From positions 3,502,501 to 3,566,500 of the forward strand of contig NZ_CP010978.1 of NCBI RefSeq assembly GCF_000271665.2: a stretch of 64,000 bases of DNA, written 5' to 3'. Positions 25,068 through 34,849 of the stretch are shown piece after piece. The DNA comes from Pelosinus fermentans JBW45. GTDB lineage: Bacteria; Bacillota; Negativicutes; DSM-13327. A program made the translations under genes and the position numbers. Under the pieces are notes generated by a model. That model did no database searches. It had not been told where the DNA came from and was given only the letters and a program-made list of their open reading frames with translations. The first letter of the stretch is position 1; each line of letters starts with the position of its first letter.

Positions 25068-26661
25068 GTAAGACACTCCCTTTTCCCCATTGCTGAACCA
25101 CATGCTTAGAAAAATCCGCATCTTTTTTTTCAGGGTAATCCTCGCGATAATGTGTCCCTCTACTCTCACACCTCAGCAACGCTGCTTTTAGTACTAATTC
25201 CGCCAACTGACAAGCATTATACCCCTGATACCCCTGAATACTACTAACATAAGAACTATCGCTATTCTCTTCTTGCTGCAACTCTATCAGCACCGAACGC
25301 ATAGAATCACCGTTGCGTACCACCCCTGCTACTCTATCCAAAGTGATTCCTAACTTCTTAGTATCACACCGATGACGCAATATTGTGCCGTCAATCATGG
25401 CTTTCCTGCTAATTAGAGAATGATTTACAGGAAATCCTTGATTAATAGCCTGAGCCACTCTCCGTCCAAAGACAACACCCTCCAGCAATGAATTGCTGGC
25501 AAGCCGGTTTGCACCATGCAAACCTGTAGCTGCCACTTCCCCACAGGCAAATAAACATGGCAATGTCGTCTGCCCCCAAAGATTCGTAGCGATACCGCCA
25601 ATAGTATAATGAGCTGCTGGTGCTATGGGTATTAAATCTTTTTCCATATAATAACCATTTCCTAGCAATTCCCCATAGACCTGCCGAAAGCGATCCATTA
25701 AAAATTCTTTTCCAAGATGCCGAGCATCTAGGAATACAACCTCTTGCTTAGCAGACTGCAGCTCCGTAACAATGGCGCGAGAAACTTCATCCCGGGGAGC
25801 CAGTTCACCGTCCCCATGATACGAAAACATAAATCGCTCCCCTGCTGCATTACGCAGTATGGCTCCTTCCCCTCGGAGCGCTTCTGTTAATAAAAATATA
25901 TCCCCTGATAATGTTGCAAAGGACGTCGGATGAAACTGAACAAATTCCATATCCGCAATGGCAGCTCCAGCTCGATATGCCGCAGCAATTCCATCACCAT
26001 TTGCCGCAATGCTATTGGTAGAACGGGCAAATAAACCGCTATAGCCACCTGTAGCCATTACAACAGCGTGGGCACGAAGCGTTACTAACTTTCCAGAATG
26101 TAGAACAATACAACCATAACACTGATCATTCTGCGTCAAAAGATCGACGACAAAACAATGATCAAGCATATCTATATGTTCCTGCATTTGAATTTGTTTT
26201 GCCATCGTCTCTGCAATATGCCGCCCTGTTGAATCATAGTAATGTACAATTCGGTGGTGCGAATGACCTGCTTCTTTACCCAAATACAGCCCGTCTTCCC
26301 CCCGGTTGAAATCAGTACCTAAAGACTGTAAGAAATCTAGTGCATTCGGCGATTCTCTAATCGTGGTCTCCACTGCTGGCTCATGGCATAGGCCTCTGCC
26401 TACTCGCATTGTATCAGCAATGTGTTCTTCTAAGCTATCATCAGCCCCTAAAGAAATCGCCATCCCTCCTTGGGCTTTATAAGTACTGCTTTCCTCAAGA
26501 TGCTCCTTACTAACAAGGGCTACCTTAAACTTAGGATCTAAAGACAGGGCAACTGTCATGCCTGCAATTCCTGCACCAATGATGATAACATCATAATGCC
26601 TGTCATCTAACTCAGCAATATTTATCTTGGGTGATACAATATAGCTTCGTTCTGCCATCAC
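25045..26661 (-). CDS. nadB: L-aspartate oxidase
   Basis: A 538-residue flavoprotein oxidising L-aspartate to iminoaspartate. The FAD-binding Rossmann motif is VIIIGAGIAGMTVAL (about 24-38). The covalent-family signatures HHRIVHYYDSTGRHI and AMVMATGGYSGLF-like strands are present, as are the substrate loop VQFHPTSF and the active-site arginine region EALRGEGAIL. The C-terminal part is shorter in the helical domain than in some homologues but is complete. Its start overlaps the nadA stop by 4 bases. Confidence 0.95.
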   Translation of the reverse strand: MMAERSYIVSPKINIAELDDRHYDVIIIGAGIAGMTVALSLDPKFKVALVSKEHLEESSTYKAQGGMAISLGADDSLEEHIADTMRVGRGLCHEPAVETTIRESPNALDFLQSLGTDFNRGEDGLYLGKEAGHSHHRIVHYYDSTGRHIAETMAKQIQMQEHIDMLDHCFVVDLLTQNDQCYGCIVLHSGKLVTLRAHAVVMATGGYSGLFARSTNSIAANGDGIAAAYRAGAAIADMEFVQFHPTSFATLSGDIFLLTEALRGEGAILRNAAGERFMFSYHGDGELAPRDEVSRAIVTELQSAKQEVVFLDARHLGKEFLMDRFRQVYGELLGNGYYMEKDLIPIAPAAHYTIGGIATNLWGQTTLPCLFACGEVAATGLHGANRLASNSLLEGVVFGRRVAQAINQGFPVNHSLISRKAMIDGTILRHRCDTKKLGITLDRVAGVVRNGDSMRSVLIELQQEENSDSSYVSSIQGYQGYNACQLAELVLKAALLRCESRGTHYREDYPEKKDADFSKHVVQQWGKGSVLHEQVSIR

Positions 26662-27572
26662 ACTACCTCCAACATTCTTTGCAAGGTGAGCTGTGCGCGT
26701 AAAGCATATTCTGACTCCACATGAATTTCATATTGCTGATCTTGCAATGCTCGATAGACACTTTCTAGTCTAGTCTTTTTCATATTGGGACATACCAACC
26801 CTGGATGCAGTAAGAAAAATTGTTTATTAGGCATAGTCTCTTTCAGCGTACATACAACTCCCATTTCGGTGCCAATCACAAATGTGCTTTCCTCAGAGAG
26901 TTGTGCATAACGAATAATCTCGGATGTACTGCCAACAAAGTCAGCTAAAGCAGCTACTGCCGGATTGCACTCCGGATGAATTAAAATTTTTGCTGTAGGA
27001 TATAACTCTCGAACCTGATTCACATCTTTGGGTTGTACTTTGGCATGGGTAACACAGTGACCTTTCCAAAGAATTAACTCCTTGTCCGACACTTGCTTGG
27101 CAACATAATCACCCAAATTCTCATCGGGAACGAAAATGACCTTTCGATCAGGCAAAGAGGCAACAATTTTAACTGCATTAGCCGAAGTACAGCATATATC
27201 ACTCTCAGCCTTTACCTCTGCTGATGAATTAATATAGCAGACGACTGGTACACCAGGATGCTGAGATTTTAAAATGCGCAATCCTTCCGCTGTAATCATT
27301 TCTGCTAATGGACAGCCAGCATCCTTTTCTGGTAATAATACGGTTTTTGTTGGCGATACGATTTTGGCTGTTTCCGCCATAAAGCGAACACCACAAAATA
27401 CAATTACATCCTGTTGGCTATTGGCTGCCAATTTACTTAAATAAAAAGAATCTCCGACATAGTCTGCAACCTTTTGCACCTCTTCTAATTGATAATTATG
27501 TGCTAAAATCACCGCATTACGTTCCTGTTTCAAACGCTGAATCTCCCTTGTTAACTCCAGCAATATTTTCAC
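26658..27572 (-). CDS. nadA: Quinolinate synthase A
   Basis: A 304-residue 4Fe-4S enzyme condensing iminoaspartate with dihydroxyacetone phosphate to quinolinate. Three cluster cysteines are in FCGVRFMAETAK, the ICCTSAN/NSSAEVKA region and LVCPNMKKT. Three repeated folds with AHNYQ at the N-terminus are typical. It is first of the nadABC operon, with a consensus-like promoter at 27694-27723. The long leader (about 110 bases) may hold regulation, but I recognise no known riboswitch. Confidence 0.95.
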   Translation of the reverse strand: MKILLELTREIQRLKQERNAVILAHNYQLEEVQKVADYVGDSFYLSKLAANSQQDVIVFCGVRFMAETAKIVSPTKTVLLPEKDAGCPLAEMITAEGLRILKSQHPGVPVVCYINSSAEVKAESDICCTSANAVKIVASLPDRKVIFVPDENLGDYVAKQVSDKELILWKGHCVTHAKVQPKDVNQVRELYPTAKILIHPECNPAVAALADFVGSTSEIIRYAQLSEESTFVIGTEMGVVCTLKETMPNKQFFLLHPGLVCPNMKKTRLESVYRALQDQQYEIHVESEYALRAQLTLQRMLEVV

Positions 27573-27693
27573 TCCTTATTCCCTAATTTATAATCTACCT
27601 TCTGTACTTCTTTTCATATTAAATCTAGATACCTACTAATTACTCAATTCAGGTAAAATCAGTCAGTCGTCCAGTTTAAGTCTTCTTCACCTC

Positions 27694-27723
27694 ATTGTAA
27701 TCTATCGTCTTTATTTATGTCAA
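27694..27723 (-). promoter_or_regulatory. Sigma-70-type promoter of nadABC
   Basis: On the minus strand TTGACA is followed after 18 bases by TACAAT. Immediately upstream is GGTGTCTTTGCAGCTGT, a partial symmetry that could be a repressor site; I do not assign it. Confidence 0.55.
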
Positions 27724-27774
27724 TACAGCTGCAAAGACACCAATGCAAAAAAAATATCTAGATACTCTAAAAAA

Positions 27775-27825
27775 AGCCCCATACATCTAGAATCGTTTCT
27801 AATCGATTTTAAATGCATGGGGACT
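27775..27825 (-). terminator. Terminator of the RyR-AAA gene
   Basis: On the minus strand AGTCCCCAT pairs with ATGGGGCT across a long AT-rich loop that itself can pair (AATCGATTAGAAACGATT), and seven T follow. Confidence 0.75.
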
Positions 27826-27920
27826 TTTGAATTGTATCTTCTTAAATAAAAAGTATGTGATATTGGAAATCTATAAGCAAATTTCTCTATACAGTGAAAT
27901 ATACTATTTATCTTAACAGA

Positions 27921-30503
27921 TTACATTTCCGTCTCACAATCACATAAAAATTTAAGTCGTTCCATCTTAAAATTTGCATTTGCCAGGATTTCCGGCCAAA
28001 TCGTTACCATTTGGTAAATTTTATATTGATTCTCCTTGGGCAGACTATTCCAATTGACAATGGTTGGATCTGTTTTTTTCGTCTTGTCTTTCACATTTCC
28101 CTTTTTCCAACCAGCCCCTTTACGATAGCGACACCAATGAGTATGTTCATATGCAACAAGCATATCCAATTCTCTTTGTGTAAATTCTACAATAGGTGGA
28201 GTTTCCTTAACAGAAATAACATCATAGTTAATCGTCAGCAAAGCATTGGGAATATTTCTTGCCTGATTGCGAGCAGATTCTTTAAGATCTTCGTCAAGAT
28301 CTTCCCATTTTTTTAGTAATTCAGAATCTATATTTGTATTATGATTATTGATTTCTCTATATTTTTCATGAATGGCAATTGCTAGACTTTCAATTTTCTC
28401 ACTAAAAAAAGTATCATGCATCAAGTGGCGTAGAAATTCCTCTTCATCAACATGTAATTTCAGTTGCTCTTGGGAAGGCAAGTATGATTGTTCCCACTTT
28501 TTTGCATTGGTGAGCAGACTCATTTCCAGTATGGCTTCCATAGATCTTGATTCATGTTTATATCTTGGAATTTTAAGCATTGCCCGCAATACTCCATTAT
28601 CAATTTGGGCTTCACCTTTATCTTTGATAAGGTGAGGTACTTTTCTCTCTAACAGGGCACGCAGCAACATCGCCCGGCGAATAATGAACAATTGATCGGT
28701 GTGCTGATTGGTCTGATTGGGCCCCAATATATTGACATAACCTCTTAAGCGGCTTAAGAAATCCGGCCCCTTTGCCCCTTTGAATTCTAGCAAAAAGCGT
28801 TTACGTTCCTGTTCATCTTCAATATCTTCGCCACAAAAGTCTTGCAGGGTACTGCTTGTGCCGCCAGCAAATACAAAGATCGCTTTACCAATCGAATGAA
28901 GAGAGTCCCCTTCCCTAAACACACCATCCTGCATAGGTGCTAAAAAGTATTTTAGCCAGCCCAGTTTTTCTCCAAAAGGAGAATCAAATTCATCAAAAAA
29001 TACGAGGGGAAGCTTACCTTCCAAACACACATCTCTTACCTTGTGAAAGGCATTAATTAACTCTAGGGAAGTGCTTAGTTGGGATAGATTAAAATTCAGT
29101 TTCTTAATGAGCCTAGGTGCAATACTGGAGGCGATTTCTGTTACGCCAAAGGACTTTCCTGACCCGGGAGTTCCAAAGACTGCCATACACAACGGACGAG
29201 GTGCATTGGCTGTAGAAATATACTCCGTCATTAGGTTCTTAATACTTCTGTAACTTTCGATTTCTCCCCTATCCACAGTTTGTAAATTTCCAAACTGGGC
29301 AATTGGTATAAATTTAAGCGCATGTTGTACACCATTTTTAACAATGTTATATGCAATTTCCGCCAAGTTGGTTGAGCTGTTATCTTTGAGTATATACCAG
29401 CAAGATTGGCAGCTGACATTGTCTGCAAGCCGTATGACTACATCTTGTACATGTTCTTTATAAATAAAGTCATCTTCGCCTTCTAAGAAGATGTCAGGAT
29501 TAGGAAAGGGAGCAACTCCGATATTTTTACCAAACCCTTCGATAAAGTATTTCTGCGCAGCAACAATTCCTTCCCGTATCCCTTCACCTATTGATGCCGC
29601 TAGATCTTCGTTATTCTCATGTCCCATAACAATACTGCGTGCAATTCCAGACACAAAGCATGAAGTAAAACCAGACATTTTTCCTTGACTATCCGTAATA
29701 AATTCTCCCTCAAACTCGTAAGGCAAAAAATATAAACACGATTCAGGTACACCCTCATTTTTATAATAAATGGCGCCTTCGAGCCCAAAAAGAACGACAA
29801 GGTGACGACATTGCGTCAGAAAAGCAAGGTTCGGACTATTGTTAATCTGCCACACGAAATCCTGTGCAGTCCTTTCCCAGGAAAGGCTTCTGCTAATGTT
29901 AACCCCTTTTGAGCGTAAATCATCACTATTGATAATAACGATCGTTTTATCCATATGATTCTTCTCGAGATTTTTCCAAAGAAGAGTTGTATTGATAGGA
30001 TTACTCATTTTATATAAAATAATTGGTGTCTTATCAGGCATTTTTAAGGCTAGGGGCCAAAATTCTTCATTCGAATGATATCCGTTATTTTCATCATCAA
30101 TGATAACCATCTCAGCATTTGCGTCATCATTTGCAATTGGCAGCAATTTAGGTTCGCCAGAAACCGGTCCTGCAAAACCAAGGAGACGTTTTACTCTGTA
30201 CACTTTATCATTATTCTTTTTATTACCAAACATAGGAAACAGTTCTACTTCTGCCATTGCTCTAAGATATTCCTTTGATGCAATCGATTCAAGATCTTGT
30301 ATGTGAGGAGATAATACACAAGATCCTGTTGCTAATGTTACTAACTTTGCTAATAACAGTGCTTCGCCTGGCATTAAAACACTATGTATGTTTAAACTAT
30401 TTTGCCAATTCAGCCCTTTATTATTTTGAGGATCTGTGGTCCAATAAAGAGAGTTTATGCATATATCTCCAGATATAACAATTTTAAAATTATTACATTG
30501 CAT
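27921..30503 (-). CDS. Fusion protein: PfkB-like region, AAA+ ATPase, tandem RyR-type modules
   Basis: An 860-residue multidomain protein. Residues about 5-330 read like a PfkB/ribokinase fold (VISGDICINSL; IVIINSDDLRSKG; LVVLFGLEGAIYY), but the catalytic GAGD motif appears replaced (KMSGFTSCF), suggesting a ligand-binding rather than active kinase. Residues about 435-660 hold an AAA+ domain with Walker A FGTPGSGKS (443-451), Walker B LVFFDEFDSP and arginine-rich sensor segments. The C-terminus has two RyR-like modules: IESLAIAIHEKYREINN...WEDLDEDLKESARNQA (about 700-770) and LVAYEHTHWCRYRKGAGWKKG...DPTIVNWNSLP (about 780-845). Start at 30503 (AAGGAG 8 bases upstream). It is monocistronic, bounded by hairpins, between the PTS regulator and nadA. 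Function unknown; a nucleotide-sensing remodeler is my inference. Confidence 0.75.
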   Translation of the reverse strand: MQCNNFKIVISGDICINSLYWTTDPQNNKGLNWQNSLNIHSVLMPGEALLLAKLVTLATGSCVLSPHIQDLESIASKEYLRAMAEVELFPMFGNKKNNDKVYRVKRLLGFAGPVSGEPKLLPIANDDANAEMVIIDDENNGYHSNEEFWPLALKMPDKTPIILYKMSNPINTTLLWKNLEKNHMDKTIVIINSDDLRSKGVNISRSLSWERTAQDFVWQINNSPNLAFLTQCRHLVVLFGLEGAIYYKNEGVPESCLYFLPYEFEGEFITDSQGKMSGFTSCFVSGIARSIVMGHENNEDLAASIGEGIREGIVAAQKYFIEGFGKNIGVAPFPNPDIFLEGEDDFIYKEHVQDVVIRLADNVSCQSCWYILKDNSSTNLAEIAYNIVKNGVQHALKFIPIAQFGNLQTVDRGEIESYRSIKNLMTEYISTANAPRPLCMAVFGTPGSGKSFGVTEIASSIAPRLIKKLNFNLSQLSTSLELINAFHKVRDVCLEGKLPLVFFDEFDSPFGEKLGWLKYFLAPMQDGVFREGDSLHSIGKAIFVFAGGTSSTLQDFCGEDIEDEQERKRFLLEFKGAKGPDFLSRLRGYVNILGPNQTNQHTDQLFIIRRAMLLRALLERKVPHLIKDKGEAQIDNGVLRAMLKIPRYKHESRSMEAILEMSLLTNAKKWEQSYLPSQEQLKLHVDEEEFLRHLMHDTFFSEKIESLAIAIHEKYREINNHNTNIDSELLKKWEDLDEDLKESARNQARNIPNALLTINYDVISVKETPPIVEFTQRELDMLVAYEHTHWCRYRKGAGWKKGNVKDKTKKTDPTIVNWNSLPKENQYKIYQMVTIWPEILANANFKMERLKFLCDCETEM

Positions 30504-30622
30504 AGTCATTACTCCTTGCAAGTTATTTTTCTACCCTTAGCTGGGCGTATAGAAGGACTTAAACATCCGATAAACACATTATATGTTAATTATTATAGAG
30601 TATCCACTTATTTCGCTTACAT

Positions 30623-30662
30623 AAAAGACACTATTTGCTCAAATCAGCAAATAGTGTCTTTT
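30623..30662 (-). terminator. Strong hairpin terminator after the LevR-type gene
   Basis: Perfect 17-bp arms beginning AAAAGACACTATTTGCT around six bases, ending in TTTT on either strand. It separates the PTS regulator from the RyR-AAA gene. Confidence 0.85.
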
Positions 30663-30772
30663 ATCTTTTACGATATAATTCATGTCCAAATCACATATGC
30701 AGCATTCAACATCCATATCTTTTCCTTCAAACATGCTTCAGGTTTTACTTATTCTTCTTGCCGCTTATAATG

Positions 30773-33592
30773 CTATTTATTTCTAACAGGAAGTGTACTT
30801 AGAAAATAGCAGGTTTCAGAATCAGGCACCTCTACCCTCAGACTGATTGCAGCATAATCTACGATACTTTTTAATTGCTGAAAATCTGTCTGTCTCTCGC
30901 TTTTAATCTGTTCACTCCAATCCGGAGGCTGCAATGCTTCACCAGCATGAATACGGTCAAACATGCAGGCAGCATGCAAATAAATACGGACAATGGCATC
31001 TTGTGATATTTTTCCATTGAAAAAGTAATGTTCAATTTTTTCAACTAACTCTTCACAACAAGCTTTGACTTGATCTACCGATAATGTCTTTACAAATTTA
31101 TTAAGTTGTCCAGCAACTAATGAATATGCCTCACCCTTTGCATATTCATCTAGACTTATCTGATTTTCTTCTTCTATTAAGTCCAACTTTAGCAAGGCAC
31201 AGATACGATTAATGCCATCTTGTGAAAATAATTCACTGACATGAATAAAAGGTATCGCTTCTAACCTTGGATCAATACTGCCAATAGCAATTCGCAGATT
31301 CTCTCCAACCTCTGCAGCCATCCCTTGTATGTCACTCATGGCCCCCGCCGTAATAAAGTTCATATTGTGAGTTTCCGGAATATTGTCAAGCAATATTTCT
31401 TTAATTTTTTTGGCTACTCCTTCACCGCTAGAGCAAGTAACTAAAATAATTCCTTTACCGTCTTTGCCATCAACTTGAGACTGTCTTTTCTGCCTTAAGG
31501 TCAAAGTATATTCATCATATGAGGTATAAATATTAGATACTGCCTGCTCTAGATTATCATCGGTTGTTAATACTCTCCTTCCCGCTTCCAAGACCAATGC
31601 AGTAGTAACATTGGGAATAATTCTTAGGGGAACACGAGTCGCTTTGGCAAGCATATTCTCCATTGTAACTAAGAAACCCATATCCACCAGTATAATAACT
31701 CCACGACCTTCATTGGCCTTTAATACAACCTCTTGTAATTCTTCCACCGTTTTTGCATTACTTTTATTTAAGGGAATATCATAGGATTTCACGTGATCTG
31801 TACCTAATAAATTATTGGCTACTTCCGCCATATTTTGCGCAGTTCCCCGCCCATGAGCCACAATAATCAAACCGATTCTGGATGTGGCGATATCATCAGA
31901 GCCATGAATTAAAAACATGGCAATAAAACCAATCTCATCAGGAGACATCGTGATACCGAGCTTTCTTGTTAAAACAGCAGCATTATCCTGTACTATGCTA
32001 TATGCCTGCCCATGCTCTGCTTTGATGGCTTTAAGATTGGGATTATAAACGACGCGCCCTGATACAACCCGTTCCTTAAATTGCTGCAAGTGCAGTGCTA
32101 AGGCGACTAATGTCTTTCTTCCATATTTCCGATTCATCTTACCTGCCGCATCATTTAAAAGCAAATTTGCAGCTTCCCAAAAATTTTGTTGAATAATACT
32201 GATTGGCATATCGGAATGTTCAGGCTTGAAAAATGCCTGGACAACTGATTCAAAATATTTTTCTAAATCTTTTCCAACCTGATGTTCAACATCTTCATCC
32301 GACATTTGCATCTGCCGATGACTGGCAATTTTCTTATCAATAAAACTGTAAAGGTCAATGGGCAAATCATAATTATTGGATAAGTTTTGAGTTAAAGGCT
32401 GCCCTCCAGGTTCAACAGCAAGACCATCCTTAAAGAGTTTATTAATGGAAGCATCAATCACCTCTTGATGCCTGACCATGGAAAATATCCTTTGTGGTAT
32501 CACATTCGTATCAATGGTTAGCTTATCCACTGCTGACGCCAAATAAGATAAATAGCTTCTTGCACAACATAACTGCAAATCATTGCGCAATTCACCAATA
32601 TTAGCTGGACAATTATAATAAGTAAAGGTACGTAAGGCTTCCCCTGAAATCCAGATTGGCAAATCTAAACGTATGGCCTCTTGTTTTACAAAAAGAACAA
32701 TTAAAGCAATTCTTTCTTTTACGGGTCTTTCGCTAATTCTAGGCAAGGTAATTTGTACTGGTATACGACGCCGAAATGTCATCAACAATGAACTGGAAAT
32801 GTCCTCAGAAGTTGCACAGATCAGCATTACTTGCGCTTTTCGCTCTTCTCGACTCTCACCAAGCCTCCGATAGATTCCTTTGTCCACTAATGTAAAGAGT
32901 AGTTCCTGCCCGGCTGGAGGAAGCCTATGTATCTCATCCAAAAATAGGATGCCTCCACTTGCTCGATCCACCAGCCCCTCGTGTTCTTCATTAGCACCTG
33001 TAAAAGCACCTTTGACATACCCAAAGAGTTGGGAAAGCAGCAGTTGTGAATTATCGGCATAATCAGCACAACTAAAGGTAACAAAAGGAACCTTTTCATT
33101 CTCCTGCCCTCTTTGAGCCCATATTTGAGCTGCATACCGCCACATTGCTTCTGCCATTAAGCTTTTGCCGACACCACTTTCACCGCAAATCAAAGTATGC
33201 AGACCATTAGGCGGATATACTACAGCAGCTTTCGCCAGCTCAATTTGAGCCTTGATACTGCCTTTACTCCCAATGATATTTGAAAAAGGAATATCATGGT
33301 CAGCATCATTATTCTTATTTTCTGAATTTTTTAGAGGTGAGGCTTGCGCTTTAGCCTGATTTTTTCCATTCCTAATGGAAACGTACATGACTGGTCGTGT
33401 ACCATTTTTTTCAACATAGCCTAATTTACATAATTTATTAAGATCTGCTGAGGCATCGCTGCGATGAATTTCTAGCTCCGCAGCGACGGCAGCAGCACTT
33501 ACACCTGCTGATTTGTCCTTTTCGCTACCTTCTTTTGTGATACGTTCCACATATTCCAGCACCCTATCCATTCTAGCAGCCATTACTTTCAC
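30773..33592 (-). CDS. LevR-type sigma-54 activator with PTS regulation domains
   Basis: A 939-residue transcription activator. Order: N-terminal winged helix (about 10-75); sigma-54-interacting AAA+ domain (about 103-340) with Walker A GESGVGKS (137-144), the GAFTGA loop (195-200) and Walker B GGILFLDE (213-220); a PRD around 450-560; an EIIA-Man-like domain with the phospho-histidine in IIVAHGRGTAQ; an EIIB-like segment starting GIILVTCSSGEG; and a C-terminal PRD. PTS components phosphorylate such histidines to set activity. It lies at the 3' end of the PTS operon, whose sigma-54 promoter is at 39206-39222. Confidence 0.92.
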   Translation of the reverse strand: MKVMAARMDRVLEYVERITKEGSEKDKSAGVSAAAVAAELEIHRSDASADLNKLCKLGYVEKNGTRPVMYVSIRNGKNQAKAQASPLKNSENKNNDADHDIPFSNIIGSKGSIKAQIELAKAAVVYPPNGLHTLICGESGVGKSLMAEAMWRYAAQIWAQRGQENEKVPFVTFSCADYADNSQLLLSQLFGYVKGAFTGANEEHEGLVDRASGGILFLDEIHRLPPAGQELLFTLVDKGIYRRLGESREERKAQVMLICATSEDISSSLLMTFRRRIPVQITLPRISERPVKERIALIVLFVKQEAIRLDLPIWISGEALRTFTYYNCPANIGELRNDLQLCCARSYLSYLASAVDKLTIDTNVIPQRIFSMVRHQEVIDASINKLFKDGLAVEPGGQPLTQNLSNNYDLPIDLYSFIDKKIASHRQMQMSDEDVEHQVGKDLEKYFESVVQAFFKPEHSDMPISIIQQNFWEAANLLLNDAAGKMNRKYGRKTLVALALHLQQFKERVVSGRVVYNPNLKAIKAEHGQAYSIVQDNAAVLTRKLGITMSPDEIGFIAMFLIHGSDDIATSRIGLIIVAHGRGTAQNMAEVANNLLGTDHVKSYDIPLNKSNAKTVEELQEVVLKANEGRGVIILVDMGFLVTMENMLAKATRVPLRIIPNVTTALVLEAGRRVLTTDDNLEQAVSNIYTSYDEYTLTLRQKRQSQVDGKDGKGIILVTCSSGEGVAKKIKEILLDNIPETHNMNFITAGAMSDIQGMAAEVGENLRIAIGSIDPRLEAIPFIHVSELFSQDGINRICALLKLDLIEEENQISLDEYAKGEAYSLVAGQLNKFVKTLSVDQVKACCEELVEKIEHYFFNGKISQDAIVRIYLHAACMFDRIHAGEALQPPDWSEQIKSERQTDFQQLKSIVDYAAISLRVEVPDSETCYFLSTLPVRNK

Positions 33593-33684
33593 TCCTTACC
33601 TAAAAGACGCAAATTACGACACTGCTCTTTTTCCTTTGGCCCAGATGATCGATCTCTTTGCAATTTCTCTTCTAATACTATAAT

Positions 33685-33730
33685 AATGGTTGCCAACAAT
33701 CAATGCTAACATCAACCATTGGCAACCATT
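33685..33730. terminator. Hairpin between PTS operon and its regulator
   Basis: AATGGTTGCCAA and TTGGCAACCATT (12-bp perfect arms) flank 22 bases, 13 bases after the last PTS-operon gene. T tract poor (ATTATTATAG), so it may attenuate rather than fully stop transcription. Confidence 0.55.
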
Positions 33731-33742
33731 CATACGTGCAGC

Positions 33743-34798
33743 CTATGCCCCAACCAAAGGCACTCCATACTCATGAGCAATGTCCTTTAATTCCGCAAGT
33801 AATTTGTTAGGAATTTCAATTCCTTTTACTAAGAGACTTTGTTCTAAAATCTGCTCTCGTTCTCCCGGCAAATATATTTCACCAACACCAGCAGCTTTTT
33901 CGACAGCCTTGATTTCCTCACAAAATTTTTCAGTACGTTCATAATAGTCGGTCATGCTGATAAACCCATCGATTTTTATCACAATAATAAGATGTCCAAC
34001 GTCAGCCTGATTATGTGTACCGCTATAGGATGCAACTTCTTGGCCAAAAGCAGCTCCTGTCAGTACGCCGCTTAAATGATCAACAGCAAGTGCTAATGCG
34101 TAGCCTTTAGGTCCAGCCATTGGCAAAATCATCCCTAGCAGTGCTTCTTCGGCATTCGTGGTCGGACGCCCTTCTTTATCCAATGCCCAGCCTTCAGGAA
34201 TCGATAGCCCCTGTTTTGCAGCCGTAATAATTTTTCCTCTTGCAACAATACTGGTGGCTAAATCAATTATGACTGGATTTTTCTCTAACCGGGGAAACCC
34301 TATAGCAATAGGATTTGTACCCAGATAAGCTTCCTTGCCGCCCCAAGGGGGAATTGCCGATAACGCATTTGTGAAAACAATGGCAAGGTAATTCCGCTTA
34401 GCTGCCAAATCGCAATAAAATCCTGCCGTTCCAAAATGATTGCTTCCTCTGACGCCTACAGCACACAAGCCAAAGCTGTCTGCTGCTTTTATTGCCGCTT
34501 CCATCGCCTTGACCGCAACCACCGAGCCCAGCCCATTATCACCGTCCACGGCAAGTAGTGCAGGCCAAAGTTTGTTGATGGTAATGTCGGGTTGAGAATT
34601 TATCGATCCATCCTTTATTCTCATAAGATATCGAGGGAAGCGGCTGATCCCGTGTGTTCCAACACCCCACAAATCAGCCTTTAAAAGATTGTCAGCAACA
34701 ATTTCACTGTCTGCAATAGGCACACCAGCTTTCACCAGTACCTGTACAACAAATTGATGCAGTGAACTAACAGAAAATATGTTTTGCTCGCTGCTCAT
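33743..34798 (-). CDS. Malate/L-lactate dehydrogenase family oxidoreductase (Ldh2/YlbC type)
   Basis: A 351-residue NAD(P)-dependent oxidoreductase of the Ldh2/MDH2 family, unlike Rossmann-type lactate dehydrogenases. Signatures: ADLWGVGTHGISRFPRYL near residues 42-59 with the catalytic histidine, GSNHFGTAGFYC, the nucleotide-site SAIPPWGGKEAYLGTNPI and MAGPKGYALALAVD. Relatives reduce 2-keto acids including diketogulonate, ureidoglycolate and piperideine carboxylate. As the last structural gene of the PTS operon, it probably interconverts a 2-keto and a 2-hydroxy intermediate of the imported sugar derivative. Confidence 0.85.
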   Translation of the reverse strand: MSSEQNIFSVSSLHQFVVQVLVKAGVPIADSEIVADNLLKADLWGVGTHGISRFPRYLMRIKDGSINSQPDITINKLWPALLAVDGDNGLGSVVAVKAMEAAIKAADSFGLCAVGVRGSNHFGTAGFYCDLAAKRNYLAIVFTNALSAIPPWGGKEAYLGTNPIAIGFPRLEKNPVIIDLATSIVARGKIITAAKQGLSIPEGWALDKEGRPTTNAEEALLGMILPMAGPKGYALALAVDHLSGVLTGAAFGQEVASYSGTHNQADVGHLIIVIKIDGFISMTDYYERTEKFCEEIKAVEKAAGVGEIYLPGEREQILEQSLLVKGIEIPNKLLAELKDIAHEYGVPLVGA

Positions 34799-34849
34799 AC
34801 AATAATCTCCCCTTAACTCTACTCAATTATGAATCCGCAAGGTAGTAGT

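Noticed and set aside
27700-27745. GGTGTCTTTGCAGCTGT upstream of nadA considered as a NiaR site
   Set aside because: I cannot match it confidently to a known NiaR consensus and no niaR gene is in the window.
30402-30770. Plus-strand 122-residue frame between the RyR-AAA gene and the LevR-type gene
   Set aside because: Runs through a 17-bp hairpin and the start of the RyR-AAA gene; no SD and low-complexity composition.
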